Assembly (NCBI GenBank): GCA_035275065.1
Contig: DATENM010000078.1
Span: 1 to 64,000 of the forward strand
Source: Blastocatellia bacterium
GTDB lineage: Bacteria; Acidobacteriota; Blastocatellia; UBA7656
DNA length: 64,000 nucleotides
Direction of reading: 5' to 3'
Made by a program: the position numbers and the translations under genes. Shown here one piece after another: positions 54,721 to 62,319 of this stretch; within the stretch, counting starts at the first letter, position 1, and each line of letters opens with the position of its first letter. The notes below the pieces were generated by a model, which was not told where the DNA came from, made no database searches, and saw only the letters and a list, made by a program, of their open reading frames with translations.

Positions 54721-55791
54721 GACTTCCCCGTCCGCGCTGACCTGCCCGACGCGCTCTAGTCCTTCATAAGCGATGGCCAGCAATTCGATCTCGCGGCTCT
54801 CGCCCGGCTTCAACGAGAGCGCTTCGCCGCGCGCCGCCGCGTGCATCAACATCGGGTAGCTGGCGCACGGCTCCAGGGCGATGTTATACGTCGCGCTCCA
54901 CCACGGGTAATCGCGCCCGCCGCGATAGACCTGCCAGTACCACAGCACCTTGAAGACCTCTGCCGGGTAACGCAGCGCAAAGCCGACGCGCTTTGCCGTA
55001 TTAGTGATGGCGTACCAGCCGTCGGTGATGCCTTCGAGAAAAACCATATCGGCGGCGGCGACCGTGGGGCCGGGAATGCGCGACAGGTCCACCTGACCAC
55101 CGCCGGCAGCGTCGGCCTGCGGCCAATCCTTGAGCTGCCGGGGTTTCAAGCGCGATGAGGTCGGCGTGTAGTCTTCGATGGTGCGAATGCGGCAGGGCGG
55201 CACGTCTACGCGGCAGCTCTCGTCAATAAACGGCCAGCCGAATGCCGGGTGATGTCCCCAGGTGAAATCAACCGGCTGCCCGCCTTCATTGGTGACGCGC
55301 TCGTGGATGCGCAGCACCGCCTCATTGCGTCGCAAGCTGACGGTCTTGACCAGATGAAACGGCGTCCGCACGGTGCGCACGTCGAAGCGCACTTCGATCT
55401 CTTCCACATCGTCTTTGGTGATAGCGTAGCGCCACGGCAGCAGCAAGACTTCGCCATGCTGGCCGACCTCTGCGCCCTGATGCTCGGACGGCGCGCCGCA
55501 ATTCGGGAACATCTCCTGCCAGCCGCCCTCATAGAAATCATTGTGCGGACCCGCCGGGCGCGGGCTCGACGGCCAGTAGAGCGAGCGGTCGCGCAAGCCG
55601 GCCCACGTCCGCCACATGAAATCCACGTCGCGCGGCTTGTAGAGAAACTCGTAAACGTCCGTGCCTTTGTCGGCAAGCAAGGTGACGCGCAACTTTTCGT
55701 TTTCGAGCGCCACCGCGCGGTGGCCCGCCAGAATGAGCTCAGTGATGCGGCAGCCATAGTTGCGCGTGTGCTGGAAAGTTTGATAGCTCAT
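54706..55791 (-). CDS. Aldose 1-epimerase-like (galactose mutarotase fold) protein
   Basis: 361 residues. The all-beta chain has LRVTLLADKGTDVYEFLYK, FYEGGWQEMFPNCGAP, FTWGHHPAFGWPF with the likely His pair, and LEPCASYPMLMHAAARG. This pattern fits mutarotase-like proteins of the DUF4432 type more than classic GalM. The substrate is probably a sugar or sugar acid and is not fixed by the sequence. The stop codon lies within a micro-repeat. It is divergent from queC. Confidence 0.72.
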   Translation of the reverse strand: MSYQTFQHTRNYGCRITELILAGHRAVALENEKLRVTLLADKGTDVYEFLYKPRDVDFMWRTWAGLRDRSLYWPSSPRPAGPHNDFYEGGWQEMFPNCGAPSEHQGAEVGQHGEVLLLPWRYAITKDDVEEIEVRFDVRTVRTPFHLVKTVSLRRNEAVLRIHERVTNEGGQPVDFTWGHHPAFGWPFIDESCRVDVPPCRIRTIEDYTPTSSRLKPRQLKDWPQADAAGGGQVDLSRIPGPTVAAADMVFLEGITDGWYAITNTAKRVGFALRYPAEVFKVLWYWQVYRGGRDYPWWSATYNIALEPCASYPMLMHAAARGEALSLKPGESREIELLAIAYEGLERVGQVSADGEVSSRQ

Positions 55792-55892
55792 TCGCCCTCC
55801 CTCATCAACCGCGAGATTAGCACGTTGATTTATGATTGTCAGGTTGAATCCCCACAGGCGCTGTGCGATAACAGCTTGAGGAGCGGACGTGC

Positions 55893-56588
55893 ATGGAAAA
55901 GCGAAAAGCAGTGGTGCTGTTGAGCGGCGGGCTCGATTCGGCGACGGCGCTCGCTGTGGCCATCGCTGAAGGGTATGCCGCTTACGCGATGTCGTTTCGC
56001 TACGGGCAGCGCCACGCGGTAGAGCTTGAGAGCGCCCGGCGCGTCGCCGCGGCGATGGGCGTGGCGCGCCATCTCGTCGTTGACATAGACCTGCGCGCCA
56101 TCGGCGGCTCGGCGCTCACGGATGAAATCGAAGTCCCGAAAGCGCGCTCTAGCGCAGAGATGTCCGCGGGGATTCCGGTGACTTATGTGCCGGCGCGCAA
56201 CACGATCTTTCTCTCTTTTGCATTGGGCTGGGCCGAAGTGCTGGGCGCGGCGGAAATCTTCATCGGCGTCAACGCTCTCGACTATTCCGGTTATCCCGAC
56301 TGTCGCCCGGAATACATTGAAGCCTTCGAGCGCATGGCGAATCTCGCAACCAAAGCCGGCGTTGAAGGCCGCCTGCGATTGAAGATTCACACGCCGCTGA
56401 TTGCGATGAGCAAAGCCGAAATCATTCGCCGCGGCCTTGAGCTTGGCGTCGATTACGCGCTGACGCACAGTTGCTATGACCCGACGGCGGGCGGGCTGGC
56501 CTGCGGCAGATGCGATAGCTGTCTGCTCAGACAAAAAGGCTTCGCCGAAGCCGGCGCGCGCGACCCGCTGGTTTATGCCGGCGACTAG
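55893..56588 (+). CDS. queC: 7-cyano-7-deazaguanine synthase
   Basis: 231 residues. QueC converts 7-carboxy-7-deazaguanine to preQ0 with ATP and ammonia, for queuosine or deazapurine DNA. The PP-loop SGGLDSATA is near residue 11, RYGQRHAVE and VPARNTIFLSFALGWAE follow, and the zinc site is HSCYDP...CGRCDSCLLR near the end. GAGGAGC precedes the ATG. No other queuosine gene is in the window and no preQ1 riboswitch was seen in the short divergent spacer. TTGAAT-N17-GATAAC about 35 bases upstream could be its promoter. Confidence 0.95.
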   Translation: MEKRKAVVLLSGGLDSATALAVAIAEGYAAYAMSFRYGQRHAVELESARRVAAAMGVARHLVVDIDLRAIGGSALTDEIEVPKARSSAEMSAGIPVTYVPARNTIFLSFALGWAEVLGAAEIFIGVNALDYSGYPDCRPEYIEAFERMANLATKAGVEGRLRLKIHTPLIAMSKAEIIRRGLELGVDYALTHSCYDPTAGGLACGRCDSCLLRQKGFAEAGARDPLVYAGD

Positions 56589-56594
56589 CGCGAC

Positions 56595-58592
56595 CTAGCG
56601 GCCTTCTTGTGCAGGCTTCTCGTCCCATATCCACTGGCTGAACCACTCGAAGTTATGCTCCATCACGGCGCGCTGCTGTTTAGGCTTATCGATGCCGTGA
56701 CCGAAGCCTTTGTAGACGATCATCTTCACCGGCACGCCGCGGTCTTCGAGCGCCTGCCGCAACTCGTAGGCGTTCGGGATCGGCACGCGCCTGTCCAGCT
56801 CGCCGTGCTGAATCAAGGTCGGCGTGCGCGCGTTCTTGATGTAAGCGATGGGCGAGGTCTTGCGGTAAACTTCGGCGTCGTCCCACGGCGTCGCTTTCAA
56901 ATACTGCCGCGTGAACGGCGTGATGTCGGTGTTGGCGTAATAGGTCATCCAGTCGGAGATGCCCGCGCCCACCGACACCGCTTTGAAGCGGTCGCTGCTC
57001 GCGGTGATGAACGCAGAGATGTAGCCGCCCTGGCTCCAGCCCATCGCGCCGACGCGATCCTTGTCGACAAAGCCCTGCGCGATCAGGTGGTCAACTCCCG
57101 AAATCACATCCCAGTAATCGCCGACGCCGAGGTTGCGCACGTTCAGCGAGCGGAACCTCTCGCCGTAGCCGGCTGAGCCGCGATAATTCGGGCGCAGGAT
57201 CACCGCGCCCTTGGCGGCGAACATCTCCAGCGGGTAATAACGGTCGGCGCGCAGCAACGGGTTGTCAACGCCCGTCGGCCCGCCGTGAATGACCACCAGC
57301 AGCGGGTACTTCTTCGCCGGGTCGAAGTCGGCGGGCTTGATCAGCACGCCTTCGATGGGCGTGCCGTCGGTTGACTTCCACTCGATCACTTCGCGCTTCG
57401 CCAGTTGAAAATCTTTGTACTGCTCGCCCATCGCCGTGAGCTTGCGCGGCGCAAAAGCGGAGAGTGGCGAAACATACACTTCGACCGCTTCGTTCGGCGC
57501 GGCGGCGGCAAAGGCCGCCTGGCTGTAATCCCGCGTGAACGAATACTGTGACGAGGCAAAGCTCGCCGGGCGGCTCATCTGTTCGATGGCTTTGGTCGCG
57601 GGGTTCAGGCGGAAGAGGTGCGAAGAAGTTTTCTGCTGGCTGGTGAAGTAGATGCCTTCGGGTGACCATGCCTGCAACATCGGGTCTTCGTCAAAGCTCG
57701 CGGTCAACACTTCCGGTTTGCCGCCGTCGCCGCTGACTTTGGCGATGAAACTGTTTTGAAAGAAAAAGAACTCCTGCGCATTGGCGGTTTCAAAAGCGAT
57801 CTGCCGGCCATCGGGCGACCAGACGGGATTATTGTCCGGGCCGCGCGTGTCAACGATCTTCTTGATGCCTTTGTCGCCGACCGTCAAAACGTAGAGGTCG
57901 CTGGTGTCCGAAGCGGTTAAGTCGGGATTGCGCGTCGCGCTGAAGGCAATGCGCGTTGAATCGGGCGACCAGCTAAAACCGCCGACGCTGTACGTCGTGC
58001 CTTCGGTGAGGCGCACAGGCTCAGGCTTCCTGCTCTTGCCTTCTTCCGCCTCGATCATCCACAGGTGCGTCATCACGTAATCGCCGCGCACGATCTCGAA
58101 CTCGCCGTATTTCTCTTTGCGCTCTTTGCGCGCTTTGCTTTCGGGCTCGGCGGCAGTAAAGGCGATGCGGCGACCATCGGGCGACCAGGCAAACGAGTTG
58201 ACGCCGCTCTCCAGGCTGGTCAACTGGATGGCTTCGCCGCCGCTCGGCGCAATCACATAAAGCTGCCGCTTGCCATCACGGTCGGAGACGAAGGCGAGAC
58301 GCTTTGAGTCTGATGACCACTGCGGGCTCATGCTCGACTTCTTGGCGTTCGTCAGTTGGTAACGCTCGCCGCTGCCGACGACCGCAATCCATATCTCGGT
58401 CTCGAAAGCGTTCTCTTCCCAGTTGGTCTCCTGCACCTGATAGGCGACGAGGCGGCCGTCGGGCGAGATGCGCGGGCCGCCGGCGCTCTTGATGTTGAGC
58501 GACTGTTCGATGGTTGGCGTTTTGCCCGATTGCGCGAGCGCGAATGTAGCAAGAGATAAAATCAGTAAAGTGAGGGGCACGAGTCTTCTCAT
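56595..58592 (-). CDS. Secreted S9-family prolyl oligopeptidase
   Basis: 665 residues from ATG 58592 with GAGAGG eight bases upstream; a longer form was rejected because the signal peptide (MRRLVPLTLLILSLATFALA) begins here. An N-terminal beta-propeller of TolB/WD-like blades (ISPDGRLVAYQV, WSSDSKRLAFVSDRDG, WSPDGRRIAFTA, WSPDSTRIAF, WSPDGRQIAF) precedes an alpha/beta-hydrolase. Catalytic residues: Ser in GWSQGGYISA (about 515), Asp in HGELDRRVP and His in GFGHGIDKP. Likely a dipeptidyl- or acylaminoacyl-peptidase that degrades peptides in the periplasm. Confidence 0.92.
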   Translation of the reverse strand: MRRLVPLTLLILSLATFALAQSGKTPTIEQSLNIKSAGGPRISPDGRLVAYQVQETNWEENAFETEIWIAVVGSGERYQLTNAKKSSMSPQWSSDSKRLAFVSDRDGKRQLYVIAPSGGEAIQLTSLESGVNSFAWSPDGRRIAFTAAEPESKARKERKEKYGEFEIVRGDYVMTHLWMIEAEEGKSRKPEPVRLTEGTTYSVGGFSWSPDSTRIAFSATRNPDLTASDTSDLYVLTVGDKGIKKIVDTRGPDNNPVWSPDGRQIAFETANAQEFFFFQNSFIAKVSGDGGKPEVLTASFDEDPMLQAWSPEGIYFTSQQKTSSHLFRLNPATKAIEQMSRPASFASSQYSFTRDYSQAAFAAAAPNEAVEVYVSPLSAFAPRKLTAMGEQYKDFQLAKREVIEWKSTDGTPIEGVLIKPADFDPAKKYPLLVVIHGGPTGVDNPLLRADRYYPLEMFAAKGAVILRPNYRGSAGYGERFRSLNVRNLGVGDYWDVISGVDHLIAQGFVDKDRVGAMGWSQGGYISAFITASSDRFKAVSVGAGISDWMTYYANTDITPFTRQYLKATPWDDAEVYRKTSPIAYIKNARTPTLIQHGELDRRVPIPNAYELRQALEDRGVPVKMIVYKGFGHGIDKPKQQRAVMEHNFEWFSQWIWDEKPAQEGR

Positions 58593-58757
58593 CAAAGCGT
58601 CCTCTCTAACTTGGAGATTGTTCATCCACTGCCAGGATACACGCGCAGTTTATCACAGACGGCCCGCGCGCGCAGCAGGTCGGTTTGACCGCGCGGCACT
58701 GGCAATGCGACCATGAATTGTGGGCGGCTTGCAACATTGGACGGGCGAGGGAACGGA

Positions 58758-58973
58758 ATGGACATAGATCGCAATCAAACCCAGACAAGCGATGACGATA
58801 CGGCCACGGTAGATCAGGTTGAAGAGCGTGTGCAGGCCGAGATGAAGCGGCTGGAAGGTAGCGCCAAAGAACGCGCCGGACAGGGGATGCAGAATTCCGA
58901 GCTTGAGCGCGAAGGCCGCAAGCTGAAGGAAGAAGGCGAAAGCGAGTTAAGCGAACAGGATTCGCTGCAATAA
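58758..58973 (+). CDS. Small charged CsbD-like protein
   Basis: 71 residues from ATG 58758, with AGGGA upstream. Almost all polar: VEERVQAEMKRLEGSAKERAG and NSELEREGRKLKEEGESELS. The KRLEGSAKERAG segment resembles CsbD stress proteins, but the match is partial. A helical, soluble stress-type protein is likely. Confidence 0.5.
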   Translation: MDIDRNQTQTSDDDTATVDQVEERVQAEMKRLEGSAKERAGQGMQNSELEREGRKLKEEGESELSEQDSLQ

Positions 58974-58996
58974 TCATTAAGCCGCGCGGCGCGCCG

Positions 58997-59308
58997 CTAA
59001 TCGAGCGAATCCAGGGCCTCTTGAATCTCGCCGCGGGTGCGGCGGTCGCCGGCTTTCGTGGCCACATCAAGGCCCGTGCGGTACACCTCGCGGGCCTCTG
59101 TCATCTCTCCCGCCTGCGCCAGCAGCCGTCCGAGATGATAGTAAGCGGCGACGTAATTGGCATCCCGCTCGATGACGGCGCGCAGCTCAGGGATGGCTTC
59201 CGCGGCGCGCTGCTCTTTTTCCAGCTCAAGCGCCAGCGCGTAGCGCGAGAAGACGTCCGCCGGGTCGGCGGCTAAAAACTCTTCGAGCATTTCCCTGCGA
59301 CTCTTCAT
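58997..59308 (-). CDS. Small cytoplasmic TPR protein
   Basis: 103 residues, no signal peptide. Two to three TPR units: DVFSRYALALELEKEQRAAE, AIPELRAVIERDANYVAAYYHLGRLLAQAG and EAREVYRTGLDVATKAGD. It probably mediates a protein contact. It is convergent with the CsbD-like gene; the gap of 23 bases holds no clear terminator. Confidence 0.75.
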   Translation of the reverse strand: MKSRREMLEEFLAADPADVFSRYALALELEKEQRAAEAIPELRAVIERDANYVAAYYHLGRLLAQAGEMTEAREVYRTGLDVATKAGDRRTRGEIQEALDSLD

Positions 59309-59339
59309 CGTTCGAGATTACCGGGCAGAAACGAAAGTA

Positions 59340-59361
59340 GCGCAAGCCACAAAGCTTGCGC
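59340..59361. repeat. Single-unit palindromic repeat
   Basis: GCGCAAGC / GCTTGCGC (59340-59347, 59354-59361), with a 6-base loop, preceded by GTA as in the other copies. It is a single-unit member of the family at 19710, 29029 and 35388, located upstream of the small TPR gene. Confidence 0.65.
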
Positions 59362-59401
59362 CCTCTCTCTGCCTCTGTCGCTGGCCGCCGCGCTGATCGT
59401 T

Positions 59402-59500
59402 TCAACGGCGGTCGCCGCGCGCCGCCTGATGATAGAAGGCAACGATCAGCACGCCGAGCGCCGCCACATACAACCAGACCAGTAACGAAATAATCGTCAC
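59402..59500 (-). CDS. Possible 32-residue single-helix membrane protein
   Basis: A GTG at 59500 opens 32 codons ending in TGA at 59402: VTIISLLVWLYVAALG, then LIVAFYHQAARGDRR. One clean membrane helix and a basic tail resemble real small membrane proteins. AAGGGCGGC lies just upstream. It occupies the space between rplS and the TPR gene. No homologue is recognised, so it may be chance. Confidence 0.35.
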   Translation of the reverse strand: MTIISLLVWLYVAALGVLIVAFYHQAARGDRR

Positions 59501-59600
59501 GCGCCGCCCTTCATCGGCTCATCAAAAGATGAGCGCGGCAAACGAGCGCGCCCCGAAAGACGCGCCCGCTTCGCCAGCCGGGTTTTCAAAAAGACAAAGT

Positions 59601-60053
59601 CTATTCCGTCTTCCGCTCGATTTCAGCCGGCGGCTGAATCGGCTCGGCGGGCACGCTCTTGGCGCGCGATTGCGCCGAAGCGGCAGCGGCTGCCGCGCGC
59701 TCGCCGCGCGTGTCGCGCTCGCGGATGCGCGCCGCTTTGCCGCGCAGCTTGCGCAGGTAGTAGAGCTTGGCGCGGCGCACGCGGCCGTGGCGCACCACAT
59801 CGATGTGATCGATCACCGTCGCGTGCAGCGGGAAGATGCGCTCGACGCCGACACCGAAGCTGGTCTTGCGCACAGTGATCGTCTCGCGCACGCCCGAATG
59901 TTTGCGGGCGATGACGACGCCTTCAAAGGCTTGCAGGCGCTCTTTGTCGCCTTCCTTGATCTTGACGTGGACGCGAATCGTATCGCCCGGCTGAAACGCC
60001 GGGATACCGTCGCGAAGCTGGCGGTCTTCGACCGCTTGCACTACTTGATTCAT
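59601..60053 (-). CDS. rplS: 50S ribosomal protein L19
   Basis: 150 residues from ATG 60053 with AGAGGTAAG upstream. L19 bridges the ribosomal subunits. Family blocks: PAFQPGDTIRVHVKIKEGDKER, FEGVVIARK, TVRKTSFGVGVERIFPLHA, and VVRHGRVRRAKLYYLRKLRGKAARIRE (split across two hairpins). It is longer than the usual 115-120 residues because of an Ala/Glu/Pro-rich tail of about 30 residues. Last of the ffh-rpsP-khpA-rimM-trmD-rplS order. Confidence 0.95.
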   Translation of the reverse strand: MNQVVQAVEDRQLRDGIPAFQPGDTIRVHVKIKEGDKERLQAFEGVVIARKHSGVRETITVRKTSFGVGVERIFPLHATVIDHIDVVRHGRVRRAKLYYLRKLRGKAARIRERDTRGERAAAAAASAQSRAKSVPAEPIQPPAEIERKTE

Positions 60054-60125
60054 GACACTTACCTCTCGCTGCTTAATCTCAAGGTTCAGACAGCGGCCCA
60101 AAAATTCCGGCCAGTCGCTGAACCG

Positions 60126-60866
60126 TCACTGTTTGTCCATCTCTCGCAGAATCTCCGCGAGCAAGCGCCGCTCGTCTTCACTGAGGGCGCGACGTTCGAG
60201 CAAATCGGGGCGGCGCCTAAGGGTCTTTTCCATCGCCTTGCGTCGCCGCCATTTTTCAATCTCGCCGTGGTGGCCGCTGATCAGCACATCAGGCACTTTC
60301 AAGCCTCTGTACTCGGCAGGCCGCGTGTAATGCGGATAATCGAGCAAGCCGTCGGCGAACGATTCGCGCTCGGCGGACTCATTGCAACCAAGCGCGCCGG
60401 GAATCAATCGTGTTACCGCATCCACGACCACCATCGCCGGAATCTCGCCGCCCGACAGCACGTAATCGCCGATAGAAATCTCGTCATCGGCCAGTTGTTC
60501 AACGACGCGCTCGTCTATGCCTTCGTAGCGCCCGCAGATCAACACCACTTGCTTACGACCGGCTAACTCTTCGACGGCCGGCTGCGTCAACAATCGCCCC
60601 TGTGGCGACAGCATCACCACCGTTCGATCAATGGCCGCGTGCGTAACCGCTTCGATAGCGCGGAACAAGGGTTCGGGCTTCATCACCATCCCGGCGCCGC
60701 CGCCGAACGGGCGGTCATCCACCTGACGGTGGCGATCAAACGTGTAATCGCGCAGGTCGTGCAGGTTGATCTCAATCAAACCGGCTTCGACCGCGCGGCG
60801 AATGATTCCGAATTCAAAGACCCCGCGGAAAATCTCCGGGAAAATCGTGACGATGTCGAAACGCAT
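60126..60866 (-). CDS. trmD: tRNA (guanine37-N1)-methyltransferase
   Basis: 246 residues. TrmD uses S-adenosylmethionine to methylate G37 of several tRNAs, preventing frameshifts. The deep knot fold is seen in RPFGGGAGMVMKPEPL, LICGRYEGIDERV and EISIGDYVLSGGE, which form the SAM site, then HYTRPAEYRGLKVPDVLLSGHH-like sequence. ATG 60866 gives the canonical MRFDIVTIFPEIF start; the longer frame upstream is micro-repeat sequence. L19 follows after 72 bases. Confidence 0.97.
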   Translation of the reverse strand: MRFDIVTIFPEIFRGVFEFGIIRRAVEAGLIEINLHDLRDYTFDRHRQVDDRPFGGGAGMVMKPEPLFRAIEAVTHAAIDRTVVMLSPQGRLLTQPAVEELAGRKQVVLICGRYEGIDERVVEQLADDEISIGDYVLSGGEIPAMVVVDAVTRLIPGALGCNESAERESFADGLLDYPHYTRPAEYRGLKVPDVLISGHHGEIEKWRRRKAMEKTLRRRPDLLERRALSEDERRLLAEILREMDKQ

Positions 60867-60877
60867 TGCTGATTTTA

Positions 60878-60993
60878 GATTTTGGATTTTAGATTTTAGA
60901 TTAGCCGGACAGGTCAAGCTTTTGGTCGCCTGTTCCTCAATCCAAAATCGCCGGCGCGCCGCGCCAAGCTATGAAAATCTAAAATCCAAAATC
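60878..60993. repeat. GATTTTAG micro-repeats with a perfect 20-bp inverted repeat
   Basis: Arms 60878-60897 and 60974-60993 are exact reverse complements of TTTTAGA/TTTTGGA units, with a 76-base interior. It fills the whole gap between rimM and trmD inside an otherwise compact ribosomal operon, so it lies in the transcript leader of trmD. Confidence 0.85.
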
Positions 60994-61002
60994 AACCTCA
61001 CT

Positions 61003-61545
61003 CTACAAATCCAACAAGCCATCTGGCGGGTTGATCGTGATGCGGCGGGCCGCCGTATCAACCTCTGTGCAAATCTCGTCGGCGAACGGGATCAGATGCT
61101 CGCGCTGATCGTCGCCTTCAACCACCAGCAGGTCTGTGCCGCCTGTGCGCATCAACCGCACGACCCGGCCAACCATCTCTCCTGCAAGCGTCACCACCGT
61201 CGCGCCGATTAAGTCGTATTCATAGAACTCGTCGGCTTCGAGTGCGAGCGCCTCGGCCTCGGAAATCACCAGGCGTCCGCCGACCAGTGCCTCGGCGGCG
61301 GTCATCGTCTCATAGCCCGCGAATTTCAAGATCACGCGCCCCTTATGGAACCAGTGATCTTCGAGCGTCAAGCGCAAGCGCGTGTCGTCGGGCATCCATA
61401 GCGTGACGCGCTCAAGCTGCTCGAAGCGTTCGGGGAAATCGGTCTCGATGTTGCAGGCGACTTCGCCGCGGATGCCGCGCGCTTTGATGACGCGGGCGAT
61501 GACCACATCTTCAACCGGCGATGGCTTTCGGCTCTCTTCGCTCAC
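61003..61545 (-). CDS. rimM: Ribosome maturation factor RimM
   Basis: 180 residues from GTG 61545, immediately after the khpA stop. RimM binds S19 and helps assemble the 30S head. VIARVIKARGIRGEVACNIETD, TLEDHWFHKGRVILKFAGYET and the PRC-barrel part FYEYDLIGATVV...DLLVVEGDDQREHLIPF are clear. DEICTEVDTAARRITINPPDGLLDL is the family's ending. Confidence 0.95.
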   Translation of the reverse strand: MSEESRKPSPVEDVVIARVIKARGIRGEVACNIETDFPERFEQLERVTLWMPDDTRLRLTLEDHWFHKGRVILKFAGYETMTAAEALVGGRLVISEAEALALEADEFYEYDLIGATVVTLAGEMVGRVVRLMRTGGTDLLVVEGDDQREHLIPFADEICTEVDTAARRITINPPDGLLDL

Positions 61546-61791
61546 CTACTCAACAATCTCAAGCACAAACCGCTTACGCAACTTCATGCCGGCGGCGCGC
61601 AGCAGCGTCCGCATGGCGCGCGCCGTGCGCCCTTGCTTGCCGATCACTTTGCCGAGATCGCCGGGCGCGACTTTCAATTCGAGCACGGTTGCCTGATCGC
61701 CATTGATTTCGCGCACCGTCACCTCATCAGGAGCGTCAACGAGCGCTTTGGCAATCGTTTCGATGACCTCCTTTAATGAACTGTCGTCCAT
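61546..61791 (-). CDS. khpA: KH-domain RNA-binding protein KhpA
   Basis: 81 residues. A single KH domain with the GxxG loop in GKVIGKQGRTARAMRTLL. ATG 61791 is preceded by a near-perfect GGAGGTGA site. KhpA-type proteins bind RNA, often with KhpB, and are normally found between rpsP and rimM, as here. Confidence 0.93.
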   Translation of the reverse strand: MDDSSLKEVIETIAKALVDAPDEVTVREINGDQATVLELKVAPGDLGKVIGKQGRTARAMRTLLRAAGMKLRKRFVLEIVE

Positions 61792-61888
61792 TCGTCACCT
61801 CCTTCGAAACTTGTCATGAGAAGGAAGGACGCGCGGCGCGGCCAGGGCGAATTCCCTCAGACAACCGATGGCGCGTGCGCGCGCTCGG

Positions 61889-62149
61889 CTAGGCTTCGGC
61901 GCTTGCGTCGCTCGCGGCTTTGCCGGCGCGCTTGATGAGGCTGCGCACCGTTTCGGTCGGCTGCGCTCCGCGTTCTATCCAGTACGTCACCCGTTCTTGA
62001 TTGAGCTTGAAACCCGCTGGATTGCGCGGGTCGTGATAGCCCACGGCCTCGATGTAGCGGCCATCGCGTTTCGACCGCTTCTCGGTCACGACAATACGAT
62101 AAAAGGGCTTCTTCTTCGCCCCCATTCTAGTCAACCTGATCGCTAACAA
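61889..62149 (-). CDS. rpsP: 30S ribosomal protein S16
   Basis: 86 residues from a TTG at 62149, five bases after a perfect GGAGGTG. IRLTRMGAKKKPFYRIVV and AVGYHDPRNP are diagnostic. No ATG would keep the conserved N-terminus, so the TTG start is well supported. KhpA follows after 97 bases. Confidence 0.95.
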   Translation of the reverse strand: MLAIRLTRMGAKKKPFYRIVVTEKRSKRDGRYIEAVGYHDPRNPAGFKLNQERVTYWIERGAQPTETVRSLIKRAGKAASDASAEA

Positions 62150-62319
62150 AATGCACCTCCATACTGACAGCCGGCGGCGTGAACCGCATTCATGCGCCGC
62201 TCGAATTCAACGCCTTCGGGAAAAGCCGAAGGAAAAATCGCCTGGTGAACAATTCGCCTGGATGAAGTTAAGGTATCAAAGCGCCCGGCCTGCCGGCTCA
62301 TTATACCCAAAAACCACCC

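Noticed and set aside
55792..55892. preQ1 riboswitch ahead of queC
   Set aside because: The 101-base divergent spacer shows no C-rich pseudoknot or A-rich tail of the class I type.
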